A stretch of DNA of 64,000 bases from Chamaesiphon minutus PCC 6605 (GCF_000317145.1 NC_019697.1:5344886-5408885), one strand, 5' to 3'; counted from the first letter of the stretch, positions 1-9,904 are shown. The notes: generated by a model from the letters alone, not told the origin. Numbers and translations: made by a program.

Positions 1-1
1 T

Positions 2-211
2 TCAAAAATAGCAGAAGCGGAGCAAAAACGAAAGGCTACTCTAGCCGATCCTAATGCGACACCTTTAGAGATGATGCTTTCATCATCATCATCAGGAACA
101 ATGCCTTACTATGGTTCTCCTCGTACAATAAATGCTGTTTGTACTTGTGGAGTCAAGTATGTCTATAGCAATAATAGATTTCAAATGCTTGTCGAAAATC
201 AAGATTTGTAG
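2..211 (+). CDS. 3' end of an unknown protein gene (partial)
   Basis: An open frame runs in from the window edge and ends at TAG 209-211, giving 69 C-terminal residues. The segment starts with a charged stretch (AEAEQKRKA), has a run of five serines and then a Cys-x-Cys motif (VCTCGVKYVYSNNRF). I do not recognise the family. The Cys pair could be part of a metal site, but that is a guess. The 5' end is outside the window. Confidence 0.45.
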   Translation, partial: SKIAEAEQKRKATLADPNATPLEMMLSSSSSGTMPYYGSPRTINAVCTCGVKYVYSNNRFQMLVENQDL

Positions 212-237
212 ACGTATGTATAGGTAGAATTAAGTAT

Positions 238-445
238 GTGTAGGGTGGGCACTGCCCACCACATCAATTTCAATAGTAGCTTAACAAACAAGAAAAGTTA
301 TTTGAATTAAGTTGATAATGTCTGTGGGCAGTGCCCACCCTACAAAATTATTGCTTACTGCGATTGTAATTTTAGCTGTCAATAAAAGTTATTTGCATGA
401 AGTCGGTAATGTCTGCGGGCAGTGCCCACTCTCCAAAATTATTTC
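238..445. repeat. Cluster of GGGCAGTGCCCACC dispersed repeats
   Basis: Two direct copies of about 60 bp (293-352 and 384-443, roughly 85 % identical by eye) share the core GGGCAGTGCCCAC. A third copy of the core lies in inverted orientation at 240-260, so 240-260 and 327-345 can fold into a hairpin. A related short copy (AGTGCCCACCCTAC) occurs at about 40615. This looks like a dispersed intergenic repeat family; no gene is seen in the stretch. Confidence 0.6.
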
Positions 446-486
446 TACCCAACCTACGAATTATTAATTATTAACCCAAATTACCC

Positions 487-1830
487 ATGCCATTAAATAT
501 TCAAACTGTTTCTGATTCCGCACGTCAAATTGCTACCAAATTAGGCATCTCCAAATTCGACTTATCTGGTTCGACTACTGATAGCGTCAGCGTCCAAGTG
601 GATAAAGGCGAACCCAAGCAAGTCAAAGCTTCCAATCGATCTGGAATTACCGTGCGAGTATGGAATAACGAAAATACTGTCGGGATTACTAGTACCACCG
701 ATGTCGATGATAACGGTTTGGAACTCGCGTTGAAAACCGCTCATGAAGCGAGTTTTTTTGGCATCAAAGAACACGCACCAGATTTTAGTCCCGAAGCGAC
801 TGCACCGATTGCCGAAATAGAAATAGAGTCGGGAGAACCTGCAACGGTACCACAATTAATTGAGAGTTTAGTTGATGCCGAGCAGAAATTATTAGCTGCT
901 CATGAAGCGATCGAAAGCGTTCCTTATAATGGACTATCTCAGCAATCTATAGACCAATTCTATCTCAACAGTGACGGTGCGGTACGCAGCGATAGTCGGT
1001 CATATACCTCGCTTTACTTATATACCAAAACCGAACAAGAAGGCAAAAAGCCGCGCAGTGCGGGGGCTTTTGAACTCAGTCACAGTTTCGATAAACTAAA
1101 CTTCCAAAAGTGTATCGATGAAGCTGCCGAAAAAACTATCAGTCATCTCAACTATGAGAAAGTAGCTTCTGGTAAATATACGGTAGTCTTCTCGCCCGAA
1201 GCATTCTTGAGTTTGCTCGGTGCTTTTTCTAACTTATTTAATGCCCAAAGTATTTTAGATAAACAAAGTTTGTCAACACCCGAATCTTTGGGCACGCCGA
1301 TTGCATCGCCATTATTATCGGTCGCCGATGATGCATTGCACCCGAGTAATATCGGGATCGAAACTTTTGATGGCGAAGGGACTCCTACCCGTCGGATTAA
1401 CTTGATCGATAAAGGCGTGTTGTCGTCATTCATTCACAGTGCGGGTACTGCCAAACGGATGAATGCTCAACCGACGGGACATGCCAATATGGGATCGAAA
1501 ATTACTGTTTCTCCCCACTTCTATCATGTGTCAGGTGGTGAAACAACTGACGAGAAATATAACCTAGATACGGCAGAAAATGTCATCCTGATCGACGATC
1601 TCCAAGCCCTCCATGCAGGCGTACAATCGCTGCAAGGTTCTTTCTCCTTGCCTTTTGATGGTTGGGTAATTAATAAGGGTGTAAAGACCAGTGTCGAGTC
1701 AGCTACAGTTGCCGGAGACTTCCGCGAAGTATTAAATTCGATCGTGTATATCGAGCCAAAAGAGGAGCTGACAAATAGCGGTGTCTGTCCGCGAATTTGG
1801 GTAGAGGGACTATCTGTTACTGGCGAATAA
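487..1830 (+). CDS. TldD/PmbA (TldE-type) family protein
   Basis: A 447-residue protein of the usual length for the PmbA/TldE branch of the TldD/PmbA family. In bacteria TldD and TldE form a heteromeric metalloprotease that trims unfolded or modified peptides; TldE lacks the zinc ligands. I see no HExxxH zinc motif here, which fits the TldE side. Family-like features are the N-terminal strand-rich half (SGITVRVWNNENTVGITSTTD) and a C-terminal half with GMETFDGEGTPT-like (GIETFDGEGTPTRRINLID) and HANMGS segments. No tldD partner is next to it; the neighbours are unrelated. The start follows a long repeat-filled spacer and is the first ATG of the frame. Confidence 0.85.
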   Translation: MPLNIQTVSDSARQIATKLGISKFDLSGSTTDSVSVQVDKGEPKQVKASNRSGITVRVWNNENTVGITSTTDVDDNGLELALKTAHEASFFGIKEHAPDFSPEATAPIAEIEIESGEPATVPQLIESLVDAEQKLLAAHEAIESVPYNGLSQQSIDQFYLNSDGAVRSDSRSYTSLYLYTKTEQEGKKPRSAGAFELSHSFDKLNFQKCIDEAAEKTISHLNYEKVASGKYTVVFSPEAFLSLLGAFSNLFNAQSILDKQSLSTPESLGTPIASPLLSVADDALHPSNIGIETFDGEGTPTRRINLIDKGVLSSFIHSAGTAKRMNAQPTGHANMGSKITVSPHFYHVSGGETTDEKYNLDTAENVILIDDLQALHAGVQSLQGSFSLPFDGWVINKGVKTSVESATVAGDFREVLNSIVYIEPKEELTNSGVCPRIWVEGLSVTGE

Positions 1831-1949
1831 ATTTGATTCGATGTCAAATGGGGTAGATACTATCTTAAGAGTCCATAGGGACGATCGAGACAGTATCTAC
1901 TCCTTATTTAGAGATGTATATTTAGAGTGTCTTCAGTGAAAATTTGGTG

Positions 1950-3569
1950 TTACTCAGTGGCAGGTTTGAGCGTCAGCAAGACTTCAAAATTGCTGGTGTT
2001 TTTGTCGGGTTGTGCCGAACTCATACCCAGTCCTTGAATGGAAGTGACGATCGCATTAACATCTGGGGGCATAGTTCTCTCCGCAACTGCACCCATTTTG
2101 CTGTTGTATAAATTAAAGACTTTTTCGATATCAATATAGGCATAGCTTTGTTTTTGAGCCGACATCGAGCTTAAAGCCGTGGTGTAATTCGGGCTACGAT
2201 CGAGTGATTCGCCAGATGGCTGGGCAATTTTCTCGACTAACCCGTCGCCGACAGCCAGGAGCATCGATTTCTCGGACACCCAGCCATAGCTGAAAAGTGT
2301 ACCTTGTCCGGCGGGAGCCTTAACATCAGAAATCTGTGCGTTCCCGACTTGGCGTTGCTCGACGCTGAATCCCGAATTCTTAGCTAAATTGACCAATTTG
2401 GTCATTGTATTATCCGTAACGGCGCGATCGTTACTATCGATCGTCAGGGCACCCCCAAAGCCAGCCGCAGCGGTAATCCCGCTACTTACAGGCATCATGC
2501 CTAGCGTGTAATCGCCACCCATCCAGGCAAAGATATCTTTATCCAGATCTAGTTGAGTAGATTGAGTAAAGCTCTGACGCATTTGGTTCAATGCTTGTTG
2601 AGTCGTCGGTTGAGAGGCGGCAATTTTATTCGCCTCAGTCCAGATTTGGCTCAAACCAGTACCGCCTGCCACCATCAAGGTATCCGCCGGAAAACTGGAG
2701 ACGGCTTTAGCAGAGGTAGTGGGTAGATTTAGCGTCGTGCCATCAGTTTTGGCAACTATTTTCATTCTAATCCCCGCATCGTCGATCGCGATGCCGCCGC
2801 CGAAGGACTGGATTTTTTTCAACTGTGTCATAGTAGCCGGATCGAGCGTGACTGGAGTTTTGCCCGACTTAAGTAGCTCTTGCACGGCTGTGAGATAATC
2901 GGGAATGTAAAATGCCGCGATCGGTTGCTTGAGTCCGAGAGTATCGGCTTTGAACCAATCGTTCCCAGCTTTACTGGCTAGGGAAGGCTTCCCTTGAGCC
3001 GTATCGATCGCCGATTCGATCGTTTTTTGTTCGGGTGCGACTACCAATCGATCGTTAACGATCGCGGTAAAGGTTTGGCCGCCGCCCTTACCCGTATCGG
3101 TAATCTCGATCCCTTTGTAGTCAAATTTCTTGACGGGATCTTTGCTTTGCGCCTTGAGTTTGTTGGCAAAGTCCAAAGCTTTGAGTTTATCTTTAATACC
3201 GATAGCGATTAGTACCTGCGGTTTATCCGGTTTACCATCGCTACCAGGCAAGATCGCCATCATCGTATTTCCGACCCAAGGTTGAATATCTTTGCTAAAA
3301 TCCATCTTGGTTTCGGCTAAGAACTTCTGCTGAGCTTCGTTTAATTGAGTCGTAATAATATTTTGCGCTGTAGGCGTACCAAACTTTTTCAACTTCTCCC
3401 AAGCTTCGGGTTCGTTAGAAATATAAGCCGCCATATAGGCATCTGCGGGAATCACACCCGCCAAGTCGCCAGCATTACTTTCGCCACTATAGATATATTT
3501 ATAAGCGGCAAATCCCGCTCCCGCAGCAACTACCAATGTAGCTGCCATGACAATCCCTTGTTTAGACAT
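1950..3569 (-). CDS. DUF3352 domain protein, membrane anchored
   Basis: A 539-residue protein, taking the ATG at 3567-3569 (MSKQGIVMAATL); the frame is open 12 codons further upstream, but that extension is polar and adds nothing known. Residues 6-25 form one hydrophobic segment (a signal anchor), followed by a long exported domain starting with a Gly/Ala-rich IPADAYMAAYISNEPEAW segment, typical of cyanobacterial DUF3352 proteins. Function is unknown; the layout suggests a periplasmic or lumenal domain held at the membrane. It is divergent from the Rieske gene downstream, with about 480 bp between them. Confidence 0.75.
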   Translation of the reverse strand: MSKQGIVMAATLVVAAGAGFAAYKYIYSGESNAGDLAGVIPADAYMAAYISNEPEAWEKLKKFGTPTAQNIITTQLNEAQQKFLAETKMDFSKDIQPWVGNTMMAILPGSDGKPDKPQVLIAIGIKDKLKALDFANKLKAQSKDPVKKFDYKGIEITDTGKGGGQTFTAIVNDRLVVAPEQKTIESAIDTAQGKPSLASKAGNDWFKADTLGLKQPIAAFYIPDYLTAVQELLKSGKTPVTLDPATMTQLKKIQSFGGGIAIDDAGIRMKIVAKTDGTTLNLPTTSAKAVSSFPADTLMVAGGTGLSQIWTEANKIAASQPTTQQALNQMRQSFTQSTQLDLDKDIFAWMGGDYTLGMMPVSSGITAAAGFGGALTIDSNDRAVTDNTMTKLVNLAKNSGFSVEQRQVGNAQISDVKAPAGQGTLFSYGWVSEKSMLLAVGDGLVEKIAQPSGESLDRSPNYTTALSSMSAQKQSYAYIDIEKVFNLYNSKMGAVAERTMPPDVNAIVTSIQGLGMSSAQPDKNTSNFEVLLTLKPATE

Positions 3570-4051
3570 ATATATAAGTTTTTGGATAAGTTGGCGAAAT
3601 CGCAATCTCCGCGCGATCGCGAGTGCGTAACCATTTGATTCAGTCGATCGACAGCTAATTCCAGAAATACGCTCGAAAATTAAGACATATGACCTACATT
3701 TTACAGGTCGATCGAACTTATCGCTGGTGCATAAATTGAGAATAAGGTGAGGGCAATTAGAACATCTGGCGTTGCTGGATTCTGTTGCACAGAGGCTTCG
3801 CCAACGAAGTATGAAAAGCTAGCAAGAATAGCGGGGAGCGGGGAGATCCCCGCAAAATAGTAACCTTATTGACGCCGTAGACTAGTAGCCCGCATTTTTT
3901 TAGCTCGATTAATTTATTGGCAATCGAATAACTTGTCTACTGGTTAGAAAAGCTCGTCTCTACTTTCTATTACCGATCGAGTTAGATTGACCCCAACCTT
4001 GTAGATCTGTTTCAATAAAGATAGGTAAACTTCAGAGCTGAGGCGAATAAG
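3570..4051. other. Intergenic region between divergent genes
   Basis: No gene is supported here. It must carry the promoters for the DUF3352 gene (leftward) and the Rieske gene (rightward). It contains CGATCG palindromes and a GC-rich GCGGGGAGCGGGGAG stretch near 3830-3860 that recurs at about 49483 and, inverted, at about 51640. Confidence 0.5.
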
Positions 4052-5494
4052 ATGACAGCTATTTTTACGATCGCCGATGAGTCTGAAGCGAATAATGCCA
4101 GCAGTGCCGATTTTCAATGGATGCCGCAATGGTATCCCGTCGCTGTCGTCGAATTTTTAGATCCGTCCAAACCCCATGCATTTCAACTATTGGGTAAAAA
4201 TGTCGTGTTGTGGCGAGATGGCGCGCAGCAGTGGCAATGTTTTGAGGATGCGTGTCCCCATCGCCTCGCACCGCTATCGGAAGGGCGCGTCGAAGCCGAC
4301 GGGACGCTGTTATGTGCCTACCACGGTTGGCGATTTGGTGGAGATGGTAACTGTACCAAAATCCCCCAATCCCAATCTCCAGAACTAGAAGCCCAACATC
4401 GTGCCAATCCTAAATCCTGCGCGATCTCGTATCCCACCCAACAAGCACAGGGATTATTGTGGGTGTGGGCGGAATCTGGTGCCAAAGGAGCAGTTGAGAG
4501 TAAGAATCGTTCGCCCCGAATTATTTCCGAACTCGAAGGTAAATCAGATCGCGTTGTCAAACTATTTTGGAATATTCGGGATCTGCCGTATGGGTGGGAC
4601 TATTTCATGGAAAACGTCGCCGATCCCGCTCATGTACCCGTTTCGCATCATGGATTAGTCGGAGATCGCCATCGAGATGCCAAATATTATGATATGCCCC
4701 GATTGCGCGAAATTTCGACTCAGGAGGGCTTTTCCTTCGGCGTGACGCAGGAACAGGGTTCGCCGATTCTTGACGTCTTACATGACTTCCAGCCGCCTTG
4801 TCTGATGAAAATTACGACTACCTTCACCGATGAAGGGCAGCTAATTTTAGTGCTATATGCCACCCCTACTCGCCCCGGCTGGTGTCGTCATATCGGCACG
4901 CAGATTCTAGTCAAAAATCCCCAGGGCAAATTACCACCCGGATTAGGATTTTTCGCGCTCCCGATGCCGACTTGGTTGGGACATATTCTCGCGTCGCTGT
5001 TCTTACATCAAGATATGGTCTTCCTCCATTATCAGGAACGGACGATGGCAGCCAAAGATCGCTGGTTGGATGCAGTATATACGCCCAATCCTCAGGACAA
5101 AATGACCATCACCTTCCGTCAGTGGCTCGAAAAACGGGCTGGCGGTGGCGTCCCGTGGCAAGGTACCGCCGATTTACCGCCCGCAGAACTGGATAAACGC
5201 AAACTCTTGGATGTTTGGCACACTCATACCGCCGAGTGTCAGTATTGCCAAACCGCACTCAAACGGTTGCGGTGGGCGAGAACGGGTAGTTATGGATTGG
5301 CGATCGCGATCTTGGTAGTCGCAGTTTTGCTAGAATCACGATCTATCGCATTAACAGGGCAAACAAGTCTCATTTCACTAGCTTTTGTCGCGAGAATATC
5401 GATCGCATTAGGTTTAACAGCTCTAGGCTATGGCATTCACCAGCTTATCGGCTTGTTCTATGTCTACGAGTTTGAGCACGCCCAAAATGATTAG
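4052..5494 (+). CDS. Rieske 2Fe-2S oxygenase, pheophorbide a oxygenase/Tic55/Ptc52-like
   Basis: A 480-residue Rieske non-haem iron oxygenase. The 2Fe-2S ligands are visible as Cys-Pro-His (DACPHRLAPLSEG) and CAYHGW near residues 70-95. The mononuclear iron site is the ENVADPAHVPVSHHG motif around residue 190. Near the C-terminus there is a conserved Cys-x-x-Cys (ECQYCQ) followed by two hydrophobic segments, the arrangement known in plant PAO, Tic55 and Ptc52 and their cyanobacterial relatives. It therefore probably sits at the thylakoid or inner membrane and oxidises a chlorophyll-type tetrapyrrole, but the substrate cannot be read from sequence. The start is the ATG at 4052, with two more in-frame Met codons much further in. 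Confidence 0.85.
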   Translation: MTAIFTIADESEANNASSADFQWMPQWYPVAVVEFLDPSKPHAFQLLGKNVVLWRDGAQQWQCFEDACPHRLAPLSEGRVEADGTLLCAYHGWRFGGDGNCTKIPQSQSPELEAQHRANPKSCAISYPTQQAQGLLWVWAESGAKGAVESKNRSPRIISELEGKSDRVVKLFWNIRDLPYGWDYFMENVADPAHVPVSHHGLVGDRHRDAKYYDMPRLREISTQEGFSFGVTQEQGSPILDVLHDFQPPCLMKITTTFTDEGQLILVLYATPTRPGWCRHIGTQILVKNPQGKLPPGLGFFALPMPTWLGHILASLFLHQDMVFLHYQERTMAAKDRWLDAVYTPNPQDKMTITFRQWLEKRAGGGVPWQGTADLPPAELDKRKLLDVWHTHTAECQYCQTALKRLRWARTGSYGLAIAILVVAVLLESRSIALTGQTSLISLAFVARISIALGLTALGYGIHQLIGLFYVYEFEHAQND

Positions 5495-5565
5495 ACGCCC
5501 TGCAAAAGTCCGAGGTTGCCTGCGATCGGAAAATAGAGGGTAGTTCTTCTGTCAGTTTTCCGCTC

Positions 5566-6960
5566 TTACTTGCCGATACAAAAGCGACTAAAAATCCGAT
5601 CGAGGACGGATTCGGTAACTTCTTCACCTGTGATTTCGCCTAGTGCTCTAATGGCTTCGCGTAAATCGATCGTCCAGAAGTCCAAGGGGAGTTGGGATTC
5701 GATCGTCGTTAAGACTTGTTGGAGAGCTGTCTGAGCGCGGATCAGGGCGGCGGCTTGGCGTTGATTGATGGCGATTTCAATATTAGCCGCGTGTAGTTTT
5801 CCGCCTGCGACGATGCCTAAGATTGCGGCTTCTAAGCGATCGATTCCGAGTGCGTTGGGTGCGGTGGTACCGGAGGTTACCGCCGCAGCAGTTTCGACTA
5901 CCGCACTAATTCCTGTGGGTAGATCGAGCTTGGGGACGGTGGTGACGAGATCGACTTTATTGATAACCGCGATCGTGGGAATATTGGCAATTTCTCGATA
6001 AATTTCTGTCTCTACTTCAGTCCAGCCGATCTGAGCGTCGATCGTCAGTAAGATCAGATCCGCTGCTAGTGCTGCTGCACGAGAGCGCGCGACGCCGATT
6101 TGTTCGACGACATCGCTAGTATCTCTAATTCCGGCGGTATCTAATACCTGGACGGGAATTCCGCCGACGACGAGGCGGGATTCGACGACATCTCTCGTCG
6201 TGCCAGGGAGGGGAGTGACAATCGCCCGATCGCTGCGACTCCAAGCATTTAACAAGCTGGATTTGCCGACATTTGGCTGTCCGAGGATGGCTACCTTCAA
6301 ACCGCTGCGCAGCAATTCACCACGATCGGCTGTGGCTGCAATCCGCCCGATTTCCGTCGCTAACGCCCTTAAATTTGCCGTGACATCAACTAAGTCTAAG
6401 GGCGGTAAATCCTCCTCAAAATCGATTCTAGCCTCGATCTCGGCAAGTAAATCTAGGGCTTCGGCGCGCAACCGGACGATCGGTTGGCGCAATTTGCCCT
6501 GCAATCCGGCAATTGCTGTCTGTGCGGCGGCAGGAGAGAGCGCGCCGACGAGATCGCTGATACTTTCGGCTTGTGTCAAATCGATCCGCCCATTGAGAAA
6601 AGCCCGCAGCGTAAACTCGCCTGGTTCGGCCACTTTGGCACCGCATTCGACGCACAACTGGAGAATCTGTTGCACGAGGATAATGCCGCCATGACTGTGA
6701 ATTTCGACGACATCCTCCCGCGTATAAGATCGCGGGGCGAGCATCACTAGTAATAAGGCTTCATCGATCGTCAGATTTGTGTGGGGATGTCGCACGTATC
6801 CATACAAAATTCGATGACTTTCCCACTCTTGCCGACCAGGGGTTTTAAAGATTTGTCGCGCGATCGCTACAGCGTCAACTCCAGACAGGCGAACGATCCC
6901 GACGCTTCCTTGTTGGGGGACTACAGCCGTGGCAATTGCTACAATGGTTCCAGTTTGCAT
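5566..6960 (-). CDS. mnmE: tRNA uridine-5-carboxymethylaminomethyl GTPase MnmE
   Basis: A 464-residue protein of full MnmE length. The N-terminal formyl-THF-binding domain ([18 protein letters not shown]) is followed by a helical domain with an inserted G domain: P-loop [12 protein letters not shown] near residue 225, DTAGIRDT near 275, NKVD near 335. The C-terminus is the diagnostic FCIGK, whose Cys is needed for activity. With MnmG it modifies the wobble uridine of several tRNAs. No mnmG lies nearby. It converges on the Rieske gene with a 71-bp gap. Confidence 0.97.
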   Translation of the reverse strand: MQTGTIVAIATAVVPQQGSVGIVRLSGVDAVAIARQIFKTPGRQEWESHRILYGYVRHPHTNLTIDEALLLVMLAPRSYTREDVVEIHSHGGIILVQQILQLCVECGAKVAEPGEFTLRAFLNGRIDLTQAESISDLVGALSPAAAQTAIAGLQGKLRQPIVRLRAEALDLLAEIEARIDFEEDLPPLDLVDVTANLRALATEIGRIAATADRGELLRSGLKVAILGQPNVGKSSLLNAWSRSDRAIVTPLPGTTRDVVESRLVVGGIPVQVLDTAGIRDTSDVVEQIGVARSRAAALAADLILLTIDAQIGWTEVETEIYREIANIPTIAVINKVDLVTTVPKLDLPTGISAVVETAAAVTSGTTAPNALGIDRLEAAILGIVAGGKLHAANIEIAINQRQAAALIRAQTALQQVLTTIESQLPLDFWTIDLREAIRALGEITGEEVTESVLDRIFSRFCIGK

Positions 6961-7068
6961 GATTGAGTCAGTTGACAGTTGACAATTTAGTCACAGATCG
7001 CTAGTATCTGTCCACATTATCCTTATAAAATACTAAAGTTGAGATTTAGTGGATCTTAGGGGTAACTA

Positions 7069-8547
7069 ATGACAGATTGGGAGTTTCTAATTCAGCGTGA
7101 GGGAGATCGGGGTTGGAGACCGATAAAAACGGGTAACTTGCAACTTACCGAGGGCAAGTATCGCATTGTCGTCACTAGCAATCAACTCGATACCCAGATT
7201 CAAACTCGCGTTACCTACCAAACTCTAGACGTGCCCACACCACAACGGCGAGCGCGCTCTTGCACCCAAACGACCAATCCCAGAGGATTTCTCGTTATTA
7301 TCCCATTTACTTACTTGCATTCGGGGATCTGGCAATTTGTATGCAGTAGCGATACCCAAACCCCCTCGCATCGCATTCTCAAACTGCGGGTGTTAGCCAA
7401 AACCCAACCCCAGCCTCCGATCGCTGTCAATCGGTCGGATCGAGGAGAGCCAACTGTCAGACTCGATCGCCAACTTCCAGATAACAAGCCAACGCCAGCA
7501 CATACCTTCAAATCTGAGCCTAGAGTTCGCCAGTTTACAGAAATTAACGAGCTACCAACCCCAACAGAGCCGTTAGTGCCGATCTCATTGCCAAACGAGC
7601 GCGAAATTTGGGCGGATGGACTCGATCGACTTTTGGAGCAGTTAGAGATAGATTCGTTACAAGCCCAACCCAAACAAGCCACTCACAACGAGATATTACC
7701 AGGGACGATTCAAATTAACCCAATTGTCGATCCGCCATCCCAATTAGTCAGTCTCGATCGATCGACATTTTCAGGCATTATTCCTGGCGATCGACTCATC
7801 ATCAGTGGCGGCTGCAACTTACAACTGCTCAAAGCCAGTCAGGTAGCCACCGTTAAAGTGGAAAAGATATCGATCTGCCTGCGCCATCCCCAGACTTCAG
7901 AAATTGTTGTATCGATCGAGCAACTCATCCCATCAAATTTGGATATATTTACTTTTAGGGGTCGATTAGTCATGCCGCTCGAACCAAAAGTCACCCTCTT
8001 ACTAGGTGAAGTCAACCTCTATGACAAGCACCATATCCAGCTCGGATCTAGCGGCTTTTCAATGACGCTCAATCTCAATCCTTTGCATGATGCGGAGCTG
8101 TCATTGTTGCGCATGTTCGATCGCGAAAAAGATCCGATTGCTACGCTAGCTGCTTCGGGAGAAAGGCTCCACCAGCAACTAACTCAAGAATTGCAATTAG
8201 AAGCGGCGACGATTAGTCCGCAAGGCTCGATTAGCGATTGGTACTATAATTCAGCCGCAGGCTTGAATTCGAGTGGTGCTAGCACTGATGCGGTCAACTC
8301 GCAGCCATACCCGGCTATACCGCTCGCTTATAGTCGCCAACCGACTCGATCCCAGCTCGACTTGGCACAGGGCGAATCGTCGCAGCCACAAGATCCGCCG
8401 TCTCCCCGCACGATCGCGGCTCGAACCCAAAATTATCAAGCTGAGGAGTTAGATCTCGATCTTGCCGATTGCTTCGCAGTAGCTCAACCGCAGCGTCCGC
8501 ACATCGATCGCCAACATCATAACTTAGAGATCGTTATCGATGATTGA
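7069..8547 (+). CDS. Unknown cyanobacterial protein, 492 residues
   Basis: I do not recognise this protein. The first ~110 residues (starting [19 protein letters not shown]) look like a beta-rich domain. A proline-rich linker (about 120-175) leads to a second beta-rich domain (about 230-345, with [15 protein letters not shown]-like and [12 protein letters not shown] segments). The last ~140 residues are polar, rich in Ser, Gln and Pro, and probably disordered. There is no signal peptide or membrane segment, so it is likely cytoplasmic. It is followed after 116 bp by psaI on the same strand. A role cannot be assigned. Confidence 0.6.
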   Translation: MTDWEFLIQREGDRGWRPIKTGNLQLTEGKYRIVVTSNQLDTQIQTRVTYQTLDVPTPQRRARSCTQTTNPRGFLVIIPFTYLHSGIWQFVCSSDTQTPSHRILKLRVLAKTQPQPPIAVNRSDRGEPTVRLDRQLPDNKPTPAHTFKSEPRVRQFTEINELPTPTEPLVPISLPNEREIWADGLDRLLEQLEIDSLQAQPKQATHNEILPGTIQINPIVDPPSQLVSLDRSTFSGIIPGDRLIISGGCNLQLLKASQVATVKVEKISICLRHPQTSEIVVSIEQLIPSNLDIFTFRGRLVMPLEPKVTLLLGEVNLYDKHHIQLGSSGFSMTLNLNPLHDAELSLLRMFDREKDPIATLAASGERLHQQLTQELQLEAATISPQGSISDWYYNSAAGLNSSGASTDAVNSQPYPAIPLAYSRQPTRSQLDLAQGESSQPQDPPSPRTIAARTQNYQAEELDLDLADCFAVAQPQRPHIDRQHHNLEIVIDD

Positions 8548-8663
8548 CGATCGCCGCATCAGTATTAAGATTCACAAACTTTTATCAACTATTTGTGAGC
8601 TTTTTTAACCGACTAATTCAGATAAGATTGAAGATGCAATCCATACCCAAAGGACTTCCGATT

Positions 8664-8771
8664 ATGGCAGCTTCATTCTTACCTTCAATCCTAGTACCGA
8701 CTGTCGGCTTAGTATTTCCAGCGATCGCCATGGCATTCTTGTTCATGTACATCGATCGGGATTCTATTTAG
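8664..8771 (+). CDS. psaI: Photosystem I reaction centre subunit VIII (PsaI)
   Basis: A 35-residue protein beginning [15 protein letters not shown], with one central hydrophobic helix ([16 protein letters not shown]) and the C-terminal IDRD tail typical of PsaI. The frame is open upstream to 8544, but the extra residues are unlike PsaI and the ATG at 8664 gives the normal family length. PsaI is a single-helix thylakoid protein that helps hold PsaL in photosystem I. A strong hairpin terminator follows 15 bp after the stop. No psaL is adjacent. Confidence 0.85.
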   Translation: MAASFLPSILVPTVGLVFPAIAMAFLFMYIDRDSI

Positions 8772-8785
8772 TCCGATTAGACTGG

Positions 8786-8829
8786 TTTAAATTAAAAAGC
8801 CGGACATACGTCCGGCTTTTTAATTTAAA
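8786..8829. terminator. Bidirectional hairpin terminator between psaI and psbEFLJ
   Basis: A perfect inverted repeat with 20-bp arms (8786-8805 and 8810-8829) around the loop ATAC. The GC core AGCCGGAC/GTCCGGCT is flanked by A-runs and T-runs on either side, so it can end transcription from both psaI (rightward) and psbJ (leftward). Confidence 0.85.
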
Positions 8830-8880
8830 TCGGTGGTAGAAGACGGTAACAAATCTCAGATTGAGCTACCGCCATCTGGC

Positions 8881-9000
8881 TTACATCGAAGAGCCGATTC
8901 CAGCGTAGGAACCATAGAAAAATAGGCTCACAACAACAATTACGCCCATCCCGGCGACAGTAGCAACCAGCCACAAAGGAATTCTTCCTGGTTCAGACAT
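8881..9000 (-). CDS. psbJ: Photosystem II protein J (PsbJ)
   Basis: A 39-residue protein starting [17 protein letters not shown] and ending [13 protein letters not shown], a close fit to PsbJ. One transmembrane helix. The frame is open further upstream, but the ATG at 8998-9000 gives the normal length. It is the last gene of the psbE-psbF-psbL-psbJ group, 46 bp after psbL. PsbJ is needed for plastoquinone exchange and for assembly of photosystem II around cytochrome b559. Confidence 0.95.
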   Translation of the reverse strand: MSEPGRIPLWLVATVAGMGVIVVVSLFFYGSYAGIGSSM

Positions 9001-9046
9001 AGTTTTTTCTCCGTAAATATCCCAACAATAACAAAAATTAAACCAA

Positions 9047-9166
9047 TTAGTTAAAGAAGTAACTGGTAAACAGAATTCCAAGTGTAAATACCATTAACAA
9101 GCCCAGGAACAGAGAAGCTCGGTTGAGTTCTACTGGTTGGTTGTTAGGATTTGGGGTGCGTTCCAT
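9047..9166 (-). CDS. psbL: Photosystem II protein L (PsbL)
   Basis: A 39-residue protein read from the complement, beginning [19 protein letters not shown] and ending TSYFFN: the conserved PsbL sequence. One membrane helix in the C-terminal half. It lies 16 bp after psbF and 46 bp before psbJ. PsbL sits at the monomer interface of photosystem II and supports QA function. Confidence 0.95.
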   Translation of the reverse strand: MERTPNPNNQPVELNRASLFLGLLMVFTLGILFTSYFFN

Positions 9167-9182
9167 AGTGTTAATTTAAATC

Positions 9183-9317
9183 CTATCTTTGAATGAATTG
9201 CATGGCCGCAATTGCGCCAATGAAAAATACAGTTGGTACGCCCAAAGTGTGGACAGCCAACCATCTGACTGTAAAAATTGGATATGAAATAGGCTGATTT
9301 CCGCCGCCGCTAGTCAT
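9183..9317 (-). CDS. psbF: Cytochrome b559 subunit beta (PsbF)
   Basis: A 44-residue protein read from the complement, beginning [19 protein letters not shown]. The single helix carries the haem-ligand histidine in [16 protein letters not shown], and the end is AMQFIQR, as in PsbF. With PsbE it binds the haem of cytochrome b559. It lies between psbE (198 bp upstream) and psbL (16 bp downstream). Confidence 0.95.
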   Translation of the reverse strand: MTSGGGNQPISYPIFTVRWLAVHTLGVPTVFFIGAIAAMQFIQR

Positions 9318-9515
9318 TAGTTTTGCTCCTAAAATTCAGGAAATTTTGGTTGAGGTTATGTTATCGATTTTTAGTTATCGATCGAGTATCAATTCATACT
9401 CGACAATATCGATTCTCGATCGCAATAGGCGAACCTGTCGAGAGATACAGATATTTTCTCTATGACGAGCCGAGCGAGTCAATCCTAAGATTCAAATCGA
9501 TCGGTTCCGAGCCGC

Positions 9516-9770
9516 TTATTTCTTTTGAACGAACTTATCGAGTTGACCTTTAGACTCAAATCGATCGGATACGATCGGTAACTCTTGGCGAGTCTGAGTG
9601 AAATACTCATCGGGACGAGGGGTGCCAAACGCATCGTATGCTAAACCAGTGCTAACGAACAACCAGCCAGCAACAAACAATGCCGGAATAGTGATGCTAT
9701 GAATGATCCAATAACGAATACTGGTCACGATGTCCGAAAATGGACGTTCTCCGGTCGATCCACCTGCCAT
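9516..9770 (-). CDS. psbE: Cytochrome b559 subunit alpha (PsbE)
   Basis: An 84-residue protein with the PsbE signature: [20 protein letters not shown], then the haem-ligand His in [16 protein letters not shown] within the only membrane helix, and a lumenal C-terminal tail ([15 protein letters not shown]). It is the first gene of the psbEFLJ group. The gap to psbF (198 bp) is larger than is usual in this operon. A 212-bp spacer with two tandem arrays separates it from ycf48 upstream. Confidence 0.97.
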   Translation of the reverse strand: MAGGSTGERPFSDIVTSIRYWIIHSITIPALFVAGWLFVSTGLAYDAFGTPRPDEYFTQTRQELPIVSDRFESKGQLDKFVQKK

Positions 9771-9872
9771 ACCTAATGTACTCCCAATTTTAAATATCTT
9801 TACTCGATACAGTTTATATCATAACCTTAAAGAAATGCGATCGCTAAATGAGAGAAATTTAATTGGTAAATA

Positions 9873-9904
9873 GATGGGTGGATGGGTGGATGAGTAGATG
9901 GGTA
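9873..9904. repeat. 8-bp tandem array (GATGGGTG)
   Basis: Four head-to-tail copies of an octamer: GATGGGTG, GATGGGTG, GATGAGTA, GATGGGTA. The same unit, in one or the other orientation, makes arrays at 11653-11692, 49640-49671 and 52601-52632. Confidence 0.8.

Noticed and set aside
562-855. 97-codon minus-strand frame inside the TldE-like gene
   Set aside because: It lies wholly within a well-supported gene, and its product is low in recognisable motifs; a shadow frame.
6200-6694. 164-codon plus-strand frame antisense to mnmE
   Set aside because: The length comes from the GC-rich codon pattern of mnmE on the other strand; the product is Arg/Ser/Ala-rich with no domain.
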